Source: CAYJPK01 sp964372035 (lineage in GTDB: Bacteria > Desulfobacterota > Desulfovibrionia > Desulfovibrionales > Desulfovibrionaceae). From it: a stretch of DNA of 64,000 nucleotides. A program made the position numbers and the translations under genes. The notes under the pieces are model-generated. The model was given only the letters and a program-made list of their open reading frames with translations, searched no databases and was not told where the DNA came from. Location: the NCBI GenBank assembly GCA_964372035.1, contig CAYJPK010000001.1, positions 62,001-126,000 of the forward strand, written 5' to 3'. Positions 1 through 11,300 of the stretch are shown here, in pieces. Numbering within the stretch: the stretch's first letter is position 1; the number at the start of each line of letters is the position of its first letter.

Positions 1-16
1 CAGGAGATGAATTTAA

Positions 17-1021
17 ATGGCCAATGAGATTAGGCAGCAAGAAGCTGATATAAAAACTTATTTGCCTGAATTACTTCAAGGCTTATTAAGTAATCCACAG
101 ACTTTTTCTTTCAATCAGGCTGTGCGTTTACTTAATTTGTTGCATAGTAATAATTATAATAATTTAGATGATTTTTTGCAAAATGGTCTAAAGATTAGCC
201 CGCATCTATCTCTTGCACATCCAAGCTCTGATATGGTTAATGTGTCAGATGCAGGTGCATATTATCATATTATAGTTACCTTTTTAAGTTTATACGGTGC
301 TGCTAGCCCGCTTCCGACTTTTTACACAGAAGAGCTCTTAGAAGAAGCTGGGCTTGATGAAAGCGTTAGTCGTGATTTTTTAGATATTTTTAACCAAGTT
401 TTATATACAGCATATTATAAGGCGTATAATTCATCAAAAATTGCAATGCAAACTATTGAATTTAAAGATGAAAAAAACTTAGAGTTACAATATAGCTTGC
501 TTGGATTTGGTGAGAAAAAATTAAGGCAACATGCTAAGATTGATTATAATGACCTAAAATTTATTAATTTATTTAGCAAATATGCAACTTCATCACATAA
601 TATTGAAGAATTTTTAAGTGCAAAATTAAATGTTGATGTTAGCCTAGAAGAATGTGTTAAACGCACAGTTGAAATTCCTTTATGGCAACGCTCAAGGCTT
701 GGTGACACTATTTTAGGTGAGAATGTAATTGGTAAAAGCGTGTATGACTATGAAGGGAAATTTACTATTCATATTAATAATTTAGATTATGATGAAATGC
801 TATTGTTTCAACCAAAAGCACAAAAAAGGCTTTTACTTGAAAAATCACTTAATAAAATTTTGCGTATTCCACTCGAGTATAATATTGTATTGCATAATAA
901 GGAAAATTCTTTGCCTGTTGCGTGTTTATATAATCAAAATGATACAAGCCAAAAAAGTTCAAGGCTTGGTTCTTGTTTTTTAAATTCAAAAGATGTTAAG
1001 GCTACTAATTATTACGTATAG
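17..1021 (+). CDS. tssG: Type VI secretion baseplate subunit TssG (ImpH/VasB family)
   Basis: TssG is a baseplate wedge protein of the type VI secretion system; with TssE, TssF and TssK it surrounds the VgrG hub on the cytoplasmic side of the membrane complex. The 334-residue length fits the family, and residues 94-107 carry the typical stretch GAASPLPTFYTEEL. The ATG at 17 has GGAG at 3-6. The first 16 bases probably end an upstream gene (tssF would be the usual neighbour), but too little is visible to prove it. A vgrG starts 34 bp downstream on the same strand, and the rest of the cluster follows, which supports the assignment. Confidence 0.93.
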   Translation: MANEIRQQEADIKTYLPELLQGLLSNPQTFSFNQAVRLLNLLHSNNYNNLDDFLQNGLKISPHLSLAHPSSDMVNVSDAGAYYHIIVTFLSLYGAASPLPTFYTEELLEEAGLDESVSRDFLDIFNQVLYTAYYKAYNSSKIAMQTIEFKDEKNLELQYSLLGFGEKKLRQHAKIDYNDLKFINLFSKYATSSHNIEEFLSAKLNVDVSLEECVKRTVEIPLWQRSRLGDTILGENVIGKSVYDYEGKFTIHINNLDYDEMLLFQPKAQKRLLLEKSLNKILRIPLEYNIVLHNKENSLPVACLYNQNDTSQKSSRLGSCFLNSKDVKATNYYV

Positions 1022-1055
1022 TTTCTTGTAGTCTAAATACTTTAGGAGTAAGCCT

Positions 1056-4000
1056 ATGAGTCAGTTTAGGGATTCAAAAACAAAATTTAAGTTTGCAATT
1101 GAAAATATTGCAAAGAATAATTTTTTAGTTGTGAGCTTTAAAGGTACAGAAGGGCTTAGCAAGGTTTATAATTTTGAAATTCTTATAGCAACAAAGCTTA
1201 AAATAAATTTTGATGAAAATTCAAGTCAAGGCACAAATATAAATGATAACATCGTAAATATTTTAGATATATTGACTGCAAAAGCTTGCCTTAGCCTTGA
1301 AAATAATGCAGGCAAAACCCACAAAATAAACGGAATAATTACTTCAATAAATGAGCACTCCTATCACAATGGATTTACATTTTATAAATTAAATCTTCGT
1401 CCATACCTGTGGTTTGCTACACAAATAACTAAAAATGCCATTATACTTGATAAAGGTACAGATGAAATATTAAAAGCTGCCATGCAATTTAATCGCCTTG
1501 CCAAGCAAAAAAGTCAATTTAAACTTACGAATAGCTATGAAAAACAAGAGTTTAACATGTTATACAATGAGTGTGCCTATGACTACTTAGCATATAAAAT
1601 GGAGCGTGACGGTATTTATTATTATTTTGACTATGCAAATTATGCTACAAATAATCAAGAAAATAGTGAAGTAGATGATGTTACTATGATTTTTGTTGAT
1701 GATAAACTTAGTCATACAAATTTAGCTAATAATAATTTGAAGTATAAGCAAAAATCTGGATTGCTTAATCTACATGAAGACGAACTAATAAATAATTTTT
1801 CATATAGCTATACACAATTACCATACTCAATATTTGTCCGTGATTATGACTGGTTAAAACCTAATGAGCCTGTAATGGCAGAATTTATTGTTTCACAAAA
1901 TGGAGTTGGTGAAGAATACTTTTATGGTGATGGCTTTACAACAAAAGTTGAGGGTGAGCGTTTAGCAAGAATTAGAGCTGAAGGACTTAAGTCAAATAAC
2001 TGTTATTATTCAGGTTCTAGTAATATTATGGGACTAGTTAGTGGTTATGTCTTTAAATTATCAGAACACTATAATGAAAATTATAATAAAGAATATTTAA
2101 TTACTGAAATAATGCATGAGGGCAATCAAGAAGCTCTAATTGCTTCAGTCTTAGGTATTGATGTAGACAATGCAAAACTGTTTTATCGCAATGAATTTAA
2201 GTGTATACCGCAAAGCCAACAATACCGCACAAAAAGGACCCTTGAACGCAAAAAAATTCAAGGCGTACTTAATGCTTTTATTGATGCAAGTAGCGAGCAA
2301 AACAGTTCTGAGCTTGATAATTATGGTAGGTATAAGGTCGTATTTCCAAGTGATATTTCAGGGCGAGATAGTGGTAATGCTTCCTGCTGGCTTCGCCGTT
2401 CAAAAGAATTTGCAGGTGCTGATTATGGCATGAGCTTTCCGCTTGCTCCAGGTACAGAAGTTATAGTTAATTTTTTTGAAGGTAATCCTGATAGACCACT
2501 AATCGCAGGTGTTGTAAATAATGCTGAAGTAGGCAGCCTTGAGCAAGGTGTTAATAATAAAGCTAGTGTGATTAAGGCTCAAAGTGGTGGGCAATTTACC
2601 CTTGGTACAACTGATGGTTCAAAAAGCTATACTGTTCTTGATAATGGTACAAATGGTTCAGCTACAGCAACAATTGAAACTAGTGTTGGAGATTCTAGAA
2701 TTGATTTAAACCAGTGGGGGTGGGATTACAGTTCCTTAGCTAGTTCGAGCTATGCTTCTCTTTCAAAAGATAATGCATCTGGCTTGAGCCAAAGCCTGTC
2801 TACTGATGGTGATTTTGATATTAAAAGCAAACCAACTATATTCAAAACATTTATAAAAATATTAAAACCTCTTATGCAAGCTGGTCGTAGTTTGGCTCAA
2901 AAAGATGAAAAACGCTTAGATGAACAAATAGCATTTGATGCTGCCTTAGCTGCTTTGGATATTGCAAATTTGGGTATGAGTATTGAAAGTGCTGTAAATG
3001 CAAAAAAAGTTAGCTATGCTACGCAAATGACTAGTTCTGGGTATACGAATAAGCTTGCAATGAAATCACCAATGTCAAATGCAAGTTTAGTTGTTGCAAG
3101 TATTATAGCTGGTTTAGATTTTGCTGCTATCTTGCCAAGTGGTGGTGCTACTGAAGATAAAAAACTTAAAACTCTTGAAAAATCATTAGATAAAGAAGTC
3201 GATAAGCAGTTAAAAAAAGCAAAAAATGGTGAAGTTCTGACAGCAGAAGATGAGGAATTTAATAAAACTTTACTAAAGCTAAAAGACGATAAAATGAACA
3301 TAGCTAAGAAAAAAGCTGTTTCATCTGGTGTTACTAGTGCTATAACTAAAATCCTTACTTCTGTCGTTCCAATAATTACTTTTCATAAAATGAATAATAC
3401 TAAGCCAGAAGATTTAAGTGGTATTTCAATAAATACTCCGGAGCGCAATATTGTTATTGGTGCTGGTATTGATGCGCACATTAATTCTGACATTCAGATA
3501 GTATTGCAAAGTGGTAGTTTGAGTGTTTTAAAAGCATCAAAATCTAATAAAACTGAGTTAAAAGAAGCTTATGTACAGCATAATCTTATTGAATCAAATC
3601 TCGACCGTACAATAATTGAAGCAGAGCAAGTTAGAACACTTGGGCTTAAAAACTCAAAAAACTATGCTCTTGATACAATGCAAGTGCATGGTTTAAAAAA
3701 TGTTAAAATTTCAAATAGACATGACGATTTAACATCTGCTATTGAGGTGGCAAAAGATTCTATAAACTCAAGAGCAGAAGTATTTCCTTCTTCGTTAGAT
3801 GGCTTAAATATTGAAACAGCTAACTTATACACAAGATCTTATGCTAACCTTGGAAATAGACTTGCAGAAATTTCAGCTGTAACAGCAGTGCCACGCCAAA
3901 CTTATTCTTCAATTGATATGGAGGAAGGAAAATTAGCAATCGAAAACAATGGTGAAAAACTTAGTATAAAACAAAATGCAACATCGGCTAATTCTAAACT

Positions 4001-4388
4001 AGAATTAATTCGAGAGAAAAATAATATCAATAGTAAGTTGGAATTTAATAATCAAACAAATAAGCTTAGTTTTACAAAAGAATCTGAAAGCTCAAATATT
4101 TTAATGAAAGAAAAAGAAATTTCTTGTACTGTAAAAAGCAAAGAAAAACAAACAAGGCTAGTTTTGGCATTAAATATAGCTACTCTTGTCCAAGATAAAG
4201 TTCAACTTATAATGAATAATGATAAAATTAGAATGAAAGCTAAAGATGTTATAAATGATGCATCAAGTTCTTTTATGGTTAATAGTGATAACATTGGACT
4301 TGGTTCAAACTCTTTTAAGAAATCTTCCATAGATTTAAAAGCAAGTGGTTCTATTAGTTTAAAAGGTCAAATGATAAAGCTCGGGTAA
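1056..4388 (+). CDS. vgrG: Type VI secretion spike protein VgrG (TssI), long form, copy 1
   Basis: VgrG forms the trimeric spike on the Hcp tube and carries effectors. Residues about 8-385 resemble the phage gp27-like hub (FLVVSFKGTEGLSKVYNFEI near the start, YFYGDGFTTK near residue 290), followed by the gp5-type OB fold ending with NPDRPLIAGVVNN. At 1110 residues it is longer than a plain VgrG. A helical insert at about residues 590-790 includes two hydrophobic stretches (about 675-697 and 759-777). It separates the OB fold from a distal region rich in short beta-strand repeats that ends SLKGQMIKLG. The ATG at 1056 follows AGGAG. It is clearly paralogous to the VgrG at 8308, with the same N-terminal and C-terminal blocks. 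No known enzymatic effector motif was seen. Confidence 0.92.
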   Translation: MSQFRDSKTKFKFAIENIAKNNFLVVSFKGTEGLSKVYNFEILIATKLKINFDENSSQGTNINDNIVNILDILTAKACLSLENNAGKTHKINGIITSINEHSYHNGFTFYKLNLRPYLWFATQITKNAIILDKGTDEILKAAMQFNRLAKQKSQFKLTNSYEKQEFNMLYNECAYDYLAYKMERDGIYYYFDYANYATNNQENSEVDDVTMIFVDDKLSHTNLANNNLKYKQKSGLLNLHEDELINNFSYSYTQLPYSIFVRDYDWLKPNEPVMAEFIVSQNGVGEEYFYGDGFTTKVEGERLARIRAEGLKSNNCYYSGSSNIMGLVSGYVFKLSEHYNENYNKEYLITEIMHEGNQEALIASVLGIDVDNAKLFYRNEFKCIPQSQQYRTKRTLERKKIQGVLNAFIDASSEQNSSELDNYGRYKVVFPSDISGRDSGNASCWLRRSKEFAGADYGMSFPLAPGTEVIVNFFEGNPDRPLIAGVVNNAEVGSLEQGVNNKASVIKAQSGGQFTLGTTDGSKSYTVLDNGTNGSATATIETSVGDSRIDLNQWGWDYSSLASSSYASLSKDNASGLSQSLSTDGDFDIKSKPTIFKTFIKILKPLMQAGRSLAQKDEKRLDEQIAFDAALAALDIANLGMSIESAVNAKKVSYATQMTSSGYTNKLAMKSPMSNASLVVASIIAGLDFAAILPSGGATEDKKLKTLEKSLDKEVDKQLKKAKNGEVLTAEDEEFNKTLLKLKDDKMNIAKKKAVSSGVTSAITKILTSVVPIITFHKMNNTKPEDLSGISINTPERNIVIGAGIDAHINSDIQIVLQSGSLSVLKASKSNKTELKEAYVQHNLIESNLDRTIIEAEQVRTLGLKNSKNYALDTMQVHGLKNVKISNRHDDLTSAIEVAKDSINSRAEVFPSSLDGLNIETANLYTRSYANLGNRLAEISAVTAVPRQTYSSIDMEEGKLAIENNGEKLSIKQNATSANSKLELIREKNNINSKLEFNNQTNKLSFTKESESSNILMKEKEISCTVKSKEKQTRLVLALNIATLVQDKVQLIMNNDKIRMKAKDVINDASSSFMVNSDNIGLGSNSFKKSSIDLKASGSISLKGQMIKLG

Positions 4389-4431
4389 GCGATAACACAA
4401 TGAAATAATACCATAAACTAAGGGTTATAAT

Positions 4432-7400
4432 ATGGATATATTAAATAATGAAAATCTATTAATAAGCAAAATTTTTATGCCATTTGAGGGTGCGCTTAGA
4501 GCATTTTTTACATGTTCATTAGGCTTCAGTTTGCGAGATGGTAAAATTATTGCGCCCAATGAAATTTGGCAAGTTGCAAGCGATAGTTTAGGTGAAGATG
4601 GTGTTATTGATTTAGGAATGCCTAAGCCACAGGCGGAATGGCTAATGGCTGGTTGTGCATCTGCTCCATATGGAACTACAGTTGATGGTTTAAAGGTGCA
4701 GGTGCAAGTTGGTGCAATGAATAGGACCTTTTTAGTACGTGGTGATTGTGAAGATACAGGAACAAATTTAATTCAGCCACGTGAATTTTCGCTTATGCCA
4801 CTTAGCTTTAAAAATACTTATGGTGGTGAAAACTATAAAGAAAATATTTATGGTAAAGGGCATGGAAATGCTCAACTTCCAAATATATTAGAACTTAATA
4901 GCACAATTGCAAAGCCAGCTAGCCCATATCCAATTAATATATTAAACAAAAATATATCAAATTTAGGTTCATTCAATAATGACTGGCTAAAAAATTCTTG
5001 GCCTGGACTTCCTTTTGATTTTGACTTCTCATATTATAACCAAGCTCAAATAGAACAACGCCAAAACTCTTATTTTGTAGGTAACGAAGCAATATATATT
5101 ACAAATATGAATAGCCATGATGCTAGTATAAATTCAAGGTTACCTAAGCTTAAACTACGAGCTTTTTTTGAAAATAATTCTGAGCAAGCTTGGCATGAGG
5201 TAAATTGTCACTTAGACACTCTTTGGCTTTTCCCAAATGCAATGAGTGCAATGCTACTTTGGCATTTTAACTTAGTTGTAGATGATGAACAAGCCAGTAA
5301 TATTGATAAGTTATGCCTTAGTTTGGAAGATATGGATAAGCCACAAAGTGCAGAATTTTTAATTGCATCAGCTCTACAAAGTTCTGAAATAACAGAAGCA
5401 GAAGAAGCACCACAAATAGAGGAAGAGCTTGAAGAGCAAGAGGAACTAGCTCAAAAAGAACTTGAAGCGCAAGAACTAAAAATGCCTATAGCATCAATAG
5501 CTCCAGAAGTCATAAGTGCTCAAGCTATGCCAGAATTTCAACATAGCATGCAAGATATTGCAGGTAAAGATTTAAGCCAAGAACTTGATAAAATTGATTT
5601 AACAAGTAGTGAGGTCATGGCAGAAGCTGACGAAATAATTGAAATAGCTAATCAAGAGCTAGCAAAGCAAGGCTTGCCACCACTTAACAAGCAAGATGTT
5701 TATGCAGAAATGCAAAAAACAGAAAAAATGCTCAATGATTTACTTGCTGAAAGTGCAGAGAATAAGACTCCAGAATTACAAGATGTTTTAAAATCAGCTG
5801 GACTAGGTGAAGAACAAATAAAAAATTTAGAATTAGCAATGGATTTAGAAATACCGCTTGAAGATAATTTTTTAAACAAAGAAATGTTTGAACTTGCAGT
5901 TGATGAATATTTTGAGAAAATAAGTGCACTTACAGGGGCTGATTCAAGCAGCATGTCAACCATGGCTGCTATAATGAAGGGGAATTTACCTGAAATTCCT
6001 AAGCCAAGTCCAGCAGAGTTATTTATAGAATCTGGATTTAGTCCAAGCCAAGCTGAAAATATGGTAAAGGCTCTTGATTTACCAATTTTAGAAGGTGATG
6101 TAGGTGCTATAAAGTACTTAGAAGAATTTGGAAAAGTTAGTGGAATACCAATAGATGGTTCTAGCTATATTTCTTTTTTAGCTAACTTAAAAACAACAAT
6201 GTATACTATGCCAGAAACCACTAATTTTATTAGCGGCTTGAAAGTGTCTTATCCTCACTATTCAGACAACATAGATAAATTATTGCAAGCAACTCAAAAT
6301 GTGCCACAAGATAAATTATTTGATTTAAAGCAATTAGCACAAGATAGTGGTATTGCTGACAGTGAAATTCTAAGCTTAATCGAAGAGCATGATCCAATTC
6401 CAATTGTTATGCCAGATGAAAATAATGATAAGCCTAAGCAAATAGCAGAAGAACAAATTTTGGAAAATATTGTTAATGAAGATAATATTGAAGAAAACTT
6501 GGAGTCAGAACAAACACTAGAAAATGAACCATTTGAAATTAATGATAAAAATACATTTTTATTTGCTCTTCAAAATAAAATGGACTTAAACGGTCATGAT
6601 TTTAGTAATTTTGATTTAAGTGGCTTAAATTTACAAGATGCTGATTTATCAGGCTTAATCTTAGAAGGAGTTGACTTTAGCAATTGCAATTTATCTGGTG
6701 TCAATTTTAGTATGGCATATTTAGTTGGCGCTAATTTTAGTTTAGCTAATCTAAGTTCAGCTAATTTAAATAATGCGAATGTGCAAGAAGCAAATTTTTA
6801 TAAGGCGATAATGAAGTCAATTACGGCTAGTGAAGTTGATTTTAACAAAGCTAACTTTAGCCAAACGAACTTGAGCTTTACAAGTTTACATGCTTGCAGT
6901 TTTGAGGAAACTATTTTTAGCGATGTAAATTTTCAACATACTAATTTTACTGAAAATAAATTTGATAATACAAATTTGATAGACATAGATTTTTCAAGTA
7001 ATACTTTAAGTTTTTCAGAATTCTCAAATTGTAAAATATCTAATTGTAATTTTTATGATGCAACTATGATGCAGGTTACTTTTGATACTTGTAACTTAGA
7101 TAGCAATAAATTTTTACAAGCTAAGCTTGATTTTTCACGTTTTTACAATTCAGAAATTAATTCTGATTTTTCACTTGCATGCATGCAAAATACTTCGTTT
7201 GACAAAGTAAGTGGAACAAGTAATTTTACAAGAGCTAATTTGAATGATTCTAGTTTTGAGCGTTGCACACTTTCATATTCAATCTTTAACTGTGTTCATG
7301 CTAGAAAGACTTTATTTTTAAATTGTGATTTGCATGGTGCTGATTTATTTAGAATTGATCTTTTAGATGGTTCCTTGCGTGGTTGTAAGCTTGGAAGTGC

Positions 7401-7521
7401 GAATCTAAGCCAAGCCAATTTATTTGCAGCAGATTTATATTTAATTTCAATAAGTAATGAAACAAATTTATTTGGTGCAAACTTGGAAAATACCTGTTTA
7501 AATCTTTCTCCTATAAATTGA
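4432..7521 (+). CDS. DUF2169 adaptor fused to a C-terminal pentapeptide-repeat domain
   Basis: DUF2169 proteins are associated with type VI secretion, where they are thought to help load cargo onto the VgrG/PAAR spike. Residues about 1-300 match the DUF2169 style (KPQAEWLMAGCASAP, PLSFKNTYGG, ASPYPIN). Then comes an acidic Glu-rich linker (about 318-345) and a helical, repetitive region (about 370-680). The last third (about 715-1025) is built of pentapeptide repeats of the A(D/N)LXX type, expected to fold as a right-handed quadrilateral beta-helix. The gene sits between vgrG copy 1 and a second pentapeptide gene, 10 bp upstream of the latter. The DUF2169 and pentapeptide assignments are good; the role of the middle region is unknown. 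Confidence 0.82.
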   Translation: MDILNNENLLISKIFMPFEGALRAFFTCSLGFSLRDGKIIAPNEIWQVASDSLGEDGVIDLGMPKPQAEWLMAGCASAPYGTTVDGLKVQVQVGAMNRTFLVRGDCEDTGTNLIQPREFSLMPLSFKNTYGGENYKENIYGKGHGNAQLPNILELNSTIAKPASPYPINILNKNISNLGSFNNDWLKNSWPGLPFDFDFSYYNQAQIEQRQNSYFVGNEAIYITNMNSHDASINSRLPKLKLRAFFENNSEQAWHEVNCHLDTLWLFPNAMSAMLLWHFNLVVDDEQASNIDKLCLSLEDMDKPQSAEFLIASALQSSEITEAEEAPQIEEELEEQEELAQKELEAQELKMPIASIAPEVISAQAMPEFQHSMQDIAGKDLSQELDKIDLTSSEVMAEADEIIEIANQELAKQGLPPLNKQDVYAEMQKTEKMLNDLLAESAENKTPELQDVLKSAGLGEEQIKNLELAMDLEIPLEDNFLNKEMFELAVDEYFEKISALTGADSSSMSTMAAIMKGNLPEIPKPSPAELFIESGFSPSQAENMVKALDLPILEGDVGAIKYLEEFGKVSGIPIDGSSYISFLANLKTTMYTMPETTNFISGLKVSYPHYSDNIDKLLQATQNVPQDKLFDLKQLAQDSGIADSEILSLIEEHDPIPIVMPDENNDKPKQIAEEQILENIVNEDNIEENLESEQTLENEPFEINDKNTFLFALQNKMDLNGHDFSNFDLSGLNLQDADLSGLILEGVDFSNCNLSGVNFSMAYLVGANFSLANLSSANLNNANVQEANFYKAIMKSITASEVDFNKANFSQTNLSFTSLHACSFEETIFSDVNFQHTNFTENKFDNTNLIDIDFSSNTLSFSEFSNCKISNCNFYDATMMQVTFDTCNLDSNKFLQAKLDFSRFYNSEINSDFSLACMQNTSFDKVSGTSNFTRANLNDSSFERCTLSYSIFNCVHARKTLFLNCDLHGADLFRIDLLDGSLRGCKLGSANLSQANLFAADLYLISISNETNLFGANLENTCLNLSPIN

Positions 7522-7530
7522 GGAAATATT

Positions 7531-8292
7531 ATGCGTGAAGAGTTTTTAAAGATATATGGTGAGGAAATAGCTAGTAATGAGCTTCATATTAAAGATTTAG
7601 ACTTGTCTAAGATTAACTTATCAGAGCTTAATTTATTTGAGGCTTCGTTTACAAATTGTAAGTTAAACGGAGCAAATTTTACAAATACAAATTTAGAACG
7701 AACTTATTTTTTTAATTGTGATTTAAGTGATGCGCAGTTTATAAATACAAATTTATTTGCAACTATGTTATTACAATGCGTGCTCAATAATGCTTTAGTT
7801 CAAAATTGCACAGGCAAAGCTCTACAAATTAAAAATTCACAGCTAAAAAATATTAAAATTTTAAATAGTGATTTACCTGTTTTAATGTTAGATAACGTTG
7901 ATTTTACTAATGCTAATTGTGAAAACAATAAATTTAAGAATTTTAGCATACATGAATCAATAGCACACAATAGTAAGTTTATTAATAATTTGTTCGAGTT
8001 AGCGTCTTTTTCTGCTTGTGATTTGCAAGCTGCTATTTTTGATAAGCATAATTTAAATAAGGCAAATTTTAGTGAAAGTAATTTGCAAACTTCTTCTTTT
8101 GTAGCATGTAGCTTACAACTAGCTGATTTTAGCTACGCAAGTTTAGACATGGCAAATTTTTCAAATGCAGATTTAACTCAAGCAAATATGCATTCTATCA
8201 GTGCAAACAATACTATTTTAAACAATACTATTGCAAACGGACTGCGCCAAAGTGACCCAAAAAGACTAAAGGCCGAAAGCTTTATTCCTTAA
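7531..8292 (+). CDS. Pentapeptide-repeat protein in the type VI secretion cluster
   Basis: This 253-residue protein is almost entirely made of pentapeptide repeats (for example LNGANFTNTNLE and LDMANFSNADLTQANMH) after a short N-terminal cap. The predicted fold is a single beta-helix rod. Its repeats resemble those at the C-terminus of the preceding DUF2169 fusion, so it may have arisen by duplication of that domain or may stack on it. GAGG precedes the ATG. It lies 10 bp after the fusion gene and 15 bp before vgrG copy 2, so co-translation is likely. No signal peptide or membrane segment is visible. The function is not known; a role in spike assembly or cargo loading is inferred from context only. 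Confidence 0.8.
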   Translation: MREEFLKIYGEEIASNELHIKDLDLSKINLSELNLFEASFTNCKLNGANFTNTNLERTYFFNCDLSDAQFINTNLFATMLLQCVLNNALVQNCTGKALQIKNSQLKNIKILNSDLPVLMLDNVDFTNANCENNKFKNFSIHESIAHNSKFINNLFELASFSACDLQAAIFDKHNLNKANFSESNLQTSSFVACSLQLADFSYASLDMANFSNADLTQANMHSISANNTILNNTIANGLRQSDPKRLKAESFIP

Positions 8293-8307
8293 ATTGGAGC
8301 GATAATC

Positions 8308-11300
8308 ATGAGTCAAAATAAATATCACAATAGGTTTAAGTTTATATCTCAAGCTGCTAATGAAGATGATTTTTTAGTCGTAAGTTTTAAAGGCACAGAA
8401 GGCATAAGCAGATTATATAATTTTGAAATAATTGTTATTTCAAAAGCTGAAATTGAAGCAAAGGATATTTTAAATACAAAAGCCAGTCTTTCACTTGAAA
8501 ATGATAAGGGTGAAGTTAGCAAAATCTATGGTTATCCTACACTATTTTCTGAATATGGCTACCATAACGGCTTTACTTTCTATAAAGTAAATTTGCAGCC
8601 ATTTTTTTGGAAAGCAACTCAAACTACCTACAACCATATCTTTTTAGATAAAACTGTTCCAGAAGCCTTGAAACAGATTTTATTTAGTAATAAAGCTTTT
8701 TTACGAAATTATGAATTTAATCTTAAAAATGATTATGAAAAACACGAATTTTCAATGATTTATAATGAAAATATCTATGAATACATGGCTTATAAATTAG
8801 AGCGTGACGGTATTTACTATTATTTTGATCAAACACGTGAAAATGAAGAGCAGCTTATATTTGTTGATGACTTAACAGCTCATAATTATTTAAACAATAA
8901 TCATGAATTCATATATTTGCCAGATTCAGGCTTACAAAGTGAAAATAATACTGATACAATTTCACGCTTTAGCTCAAATTTTTCACCCTTACCAAAAAAA
9001 GTTTTTACAAGAGATTATAATTGGTTAAATCCAAATGTGCCTGTTGTAGGCTCAGCAATAGTTGATGAGGATAGTATTGGTCAGCAATATTTTTATGGTG
9101 ATGGCTTTACAACAAATGCACAAGGTGATCGCTTAGCTAAGATTAGATCAGAAGGCTTAAAGGCAGATTTATGTTATTTTAGCGGAAAAAGTAATATTAT
9201 GAGTTTATCCGCAGGTTATATTTTTACGCTTACAAAGCACATAAAAGAAAAATATAATCAAGATTATCTTTTAACTGAAATTAAGCATGAGGGTAATCAA
9301 GAAGCTTATTTAGCGTCTTTTCTTGGAATAAAAACTGATAGTTCAAAATATTATTATCATAATCAATTTAAGTGTATCCCTGCAAGCCAGCAATTTAGAG
9401 TTAATCGCAAGCGAGAACGCAAAAAAATTCAAGGTGTTATTACTGCATTTATTGATGCATCTTCAGACATGACAAAGGCTGAAGTCGATAAGTATGGTAG
9501 ATATAAGGTGTTATTCCCATCTGATATTAGTGGGCGTAAACACGGTAAGTCATCATGTTGGGTTAGGCGAGCTAAAGAATTTGTTGGTGTTAAGCAAGGG
9601 CTTTCATTTCCGCTAACACCAGGAGTTGAGGTTATTATTAGTTTTTTTGATGGTAATCCTGATAAACCTATTATTTCTGGAGCTGTTAATAATGCTGAAA
9701 CCTCTAGCCTTGAGCGTGGAACTGGTTCAAGCCTGAACTCAATTAATGCAACTGGTGGTTCTGCGATGTACTTTAACAGTAATTCAAAAGACCATACTTA
9801 TATGATGAATTTAGGTAGTGGAAATACTTTTAAAGTTTCAAGTGCTAGTGAGGGGGCTGATAGTGATATTTCAGCTACACAGTGGGCTTATGATTTGACT
9901 AGTGCTTCTCGCTCAAGTTTTGTAAATATGAGCAATGAAATTTCAGCTGGTATTGGAAACCGAATATCAACTGAAGGTGAATTTGCAATGATTTATGAAG
10001 TGCAAGGTATGCTTGGGCTTGTGTCAAATCTGCTTAAGTCAGCGGCAGATGATTCAGAAGATAATCAAATAGTTGAAAAATCTCTAAATGGAATTGCAGC
10101 AGCAGCTTCACTTGCAAAACTTATCACCTTTGCAATAGGTGAGTATAAGCGTACAAATTATAATATTCACCCCTATGGTACACTTTTCATAAATACTGGA
10201 TATGATAACCATTTTTATTTGACATCTCCCTTAACAGCTGGAAAAATGGCACAGATTATAACTTATGCAGTGCTTAGTGCTTCAAGTGGTATAACTAGTG
10301 ATGCTACAGACTTAGTAAGTGATCTTGATGGTATTGAGCAAAAAGAACAAGATATAGAGGCCGGAAAAATTCCTGATGATGGTAGTATCAAAAATAGTAA
10401 AATAAAGGCTGGTGTTGAGTTTGGAGTTAAAAGCGTAGCAGATATTTTAGTTGCACTTGTGCCAATGATATTAAATTTACGTCAAAATAAGCGATATAAA
10501 AGTAACACAATGGGTGGTATATTGCTATATGCTCTTGAGCGTAATATTGCTTTGACTGGTGGTGAACAAGCACGCCTTAGCTCAGATAATCAAGTTGTAC
10601 TTAAAAGTGGAAAATTAAGCACCTTATCAACTGCTTATACTAACTCTAAGGTATTACAAGATATTTATACTCCTACTGTGAACAGTAAAAAGGATTATAT
10701 TATAAGCAATGGTTCGCAGATAAGAGAACTTGCAAAAGAAGATATTAAGAGTTACTCATTTAACTTAGCTGAAACTCATGCTCTAAACAAAGTAAGTATT
10801 ACAAATAATCCAGCTAATCTTGTTAGTGCTTTAGAATCAGAAGTAAAGGCAAGGGCAGCCGATTCAGCTGCGTATAAGCCAATTGATAAAAAAATTGATG
10901 CTATAAAACTTGTAGACCTTGGAGCTGATTTTGCTACACTTGCTACTGATACAACGGAGCTATCAACTAGCCACGCAGCAAGAGCACTTCAAGCAACATA
11001 TTCTTCAATTGATATTGAAGGAGATAAATTCGATATTTTAAATGAGGGAAATGCTTTAAATATTAAGCAAAATGCAAAAACTGCCAATGCTAATTTAAAT
11101 GTAACACGCACAAATGCCGCGATAAATAACAGTTTAAAATTTACAAATACTGCAAATGAGCTTAAATTTGAAAATGGACAAGATAATACACTAATAAAGC
11201 AGACAGAAAAACTTATTTCGTGTACTGTAAATACTACAAAAAAAGTAGAAGCAAAATTAACAGAAAGTTCAATTAATTTAATTAGTTCTGAAACTTCATT

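Noticed and set aside
7531..8292. Pentapeptide protein as a Qnr-type fluoroquinolone resistance protein
   Set aside because: The repeats alone cannot show this, and the gene lies between type VI spike genes, so a secretion-related role is far more likely.
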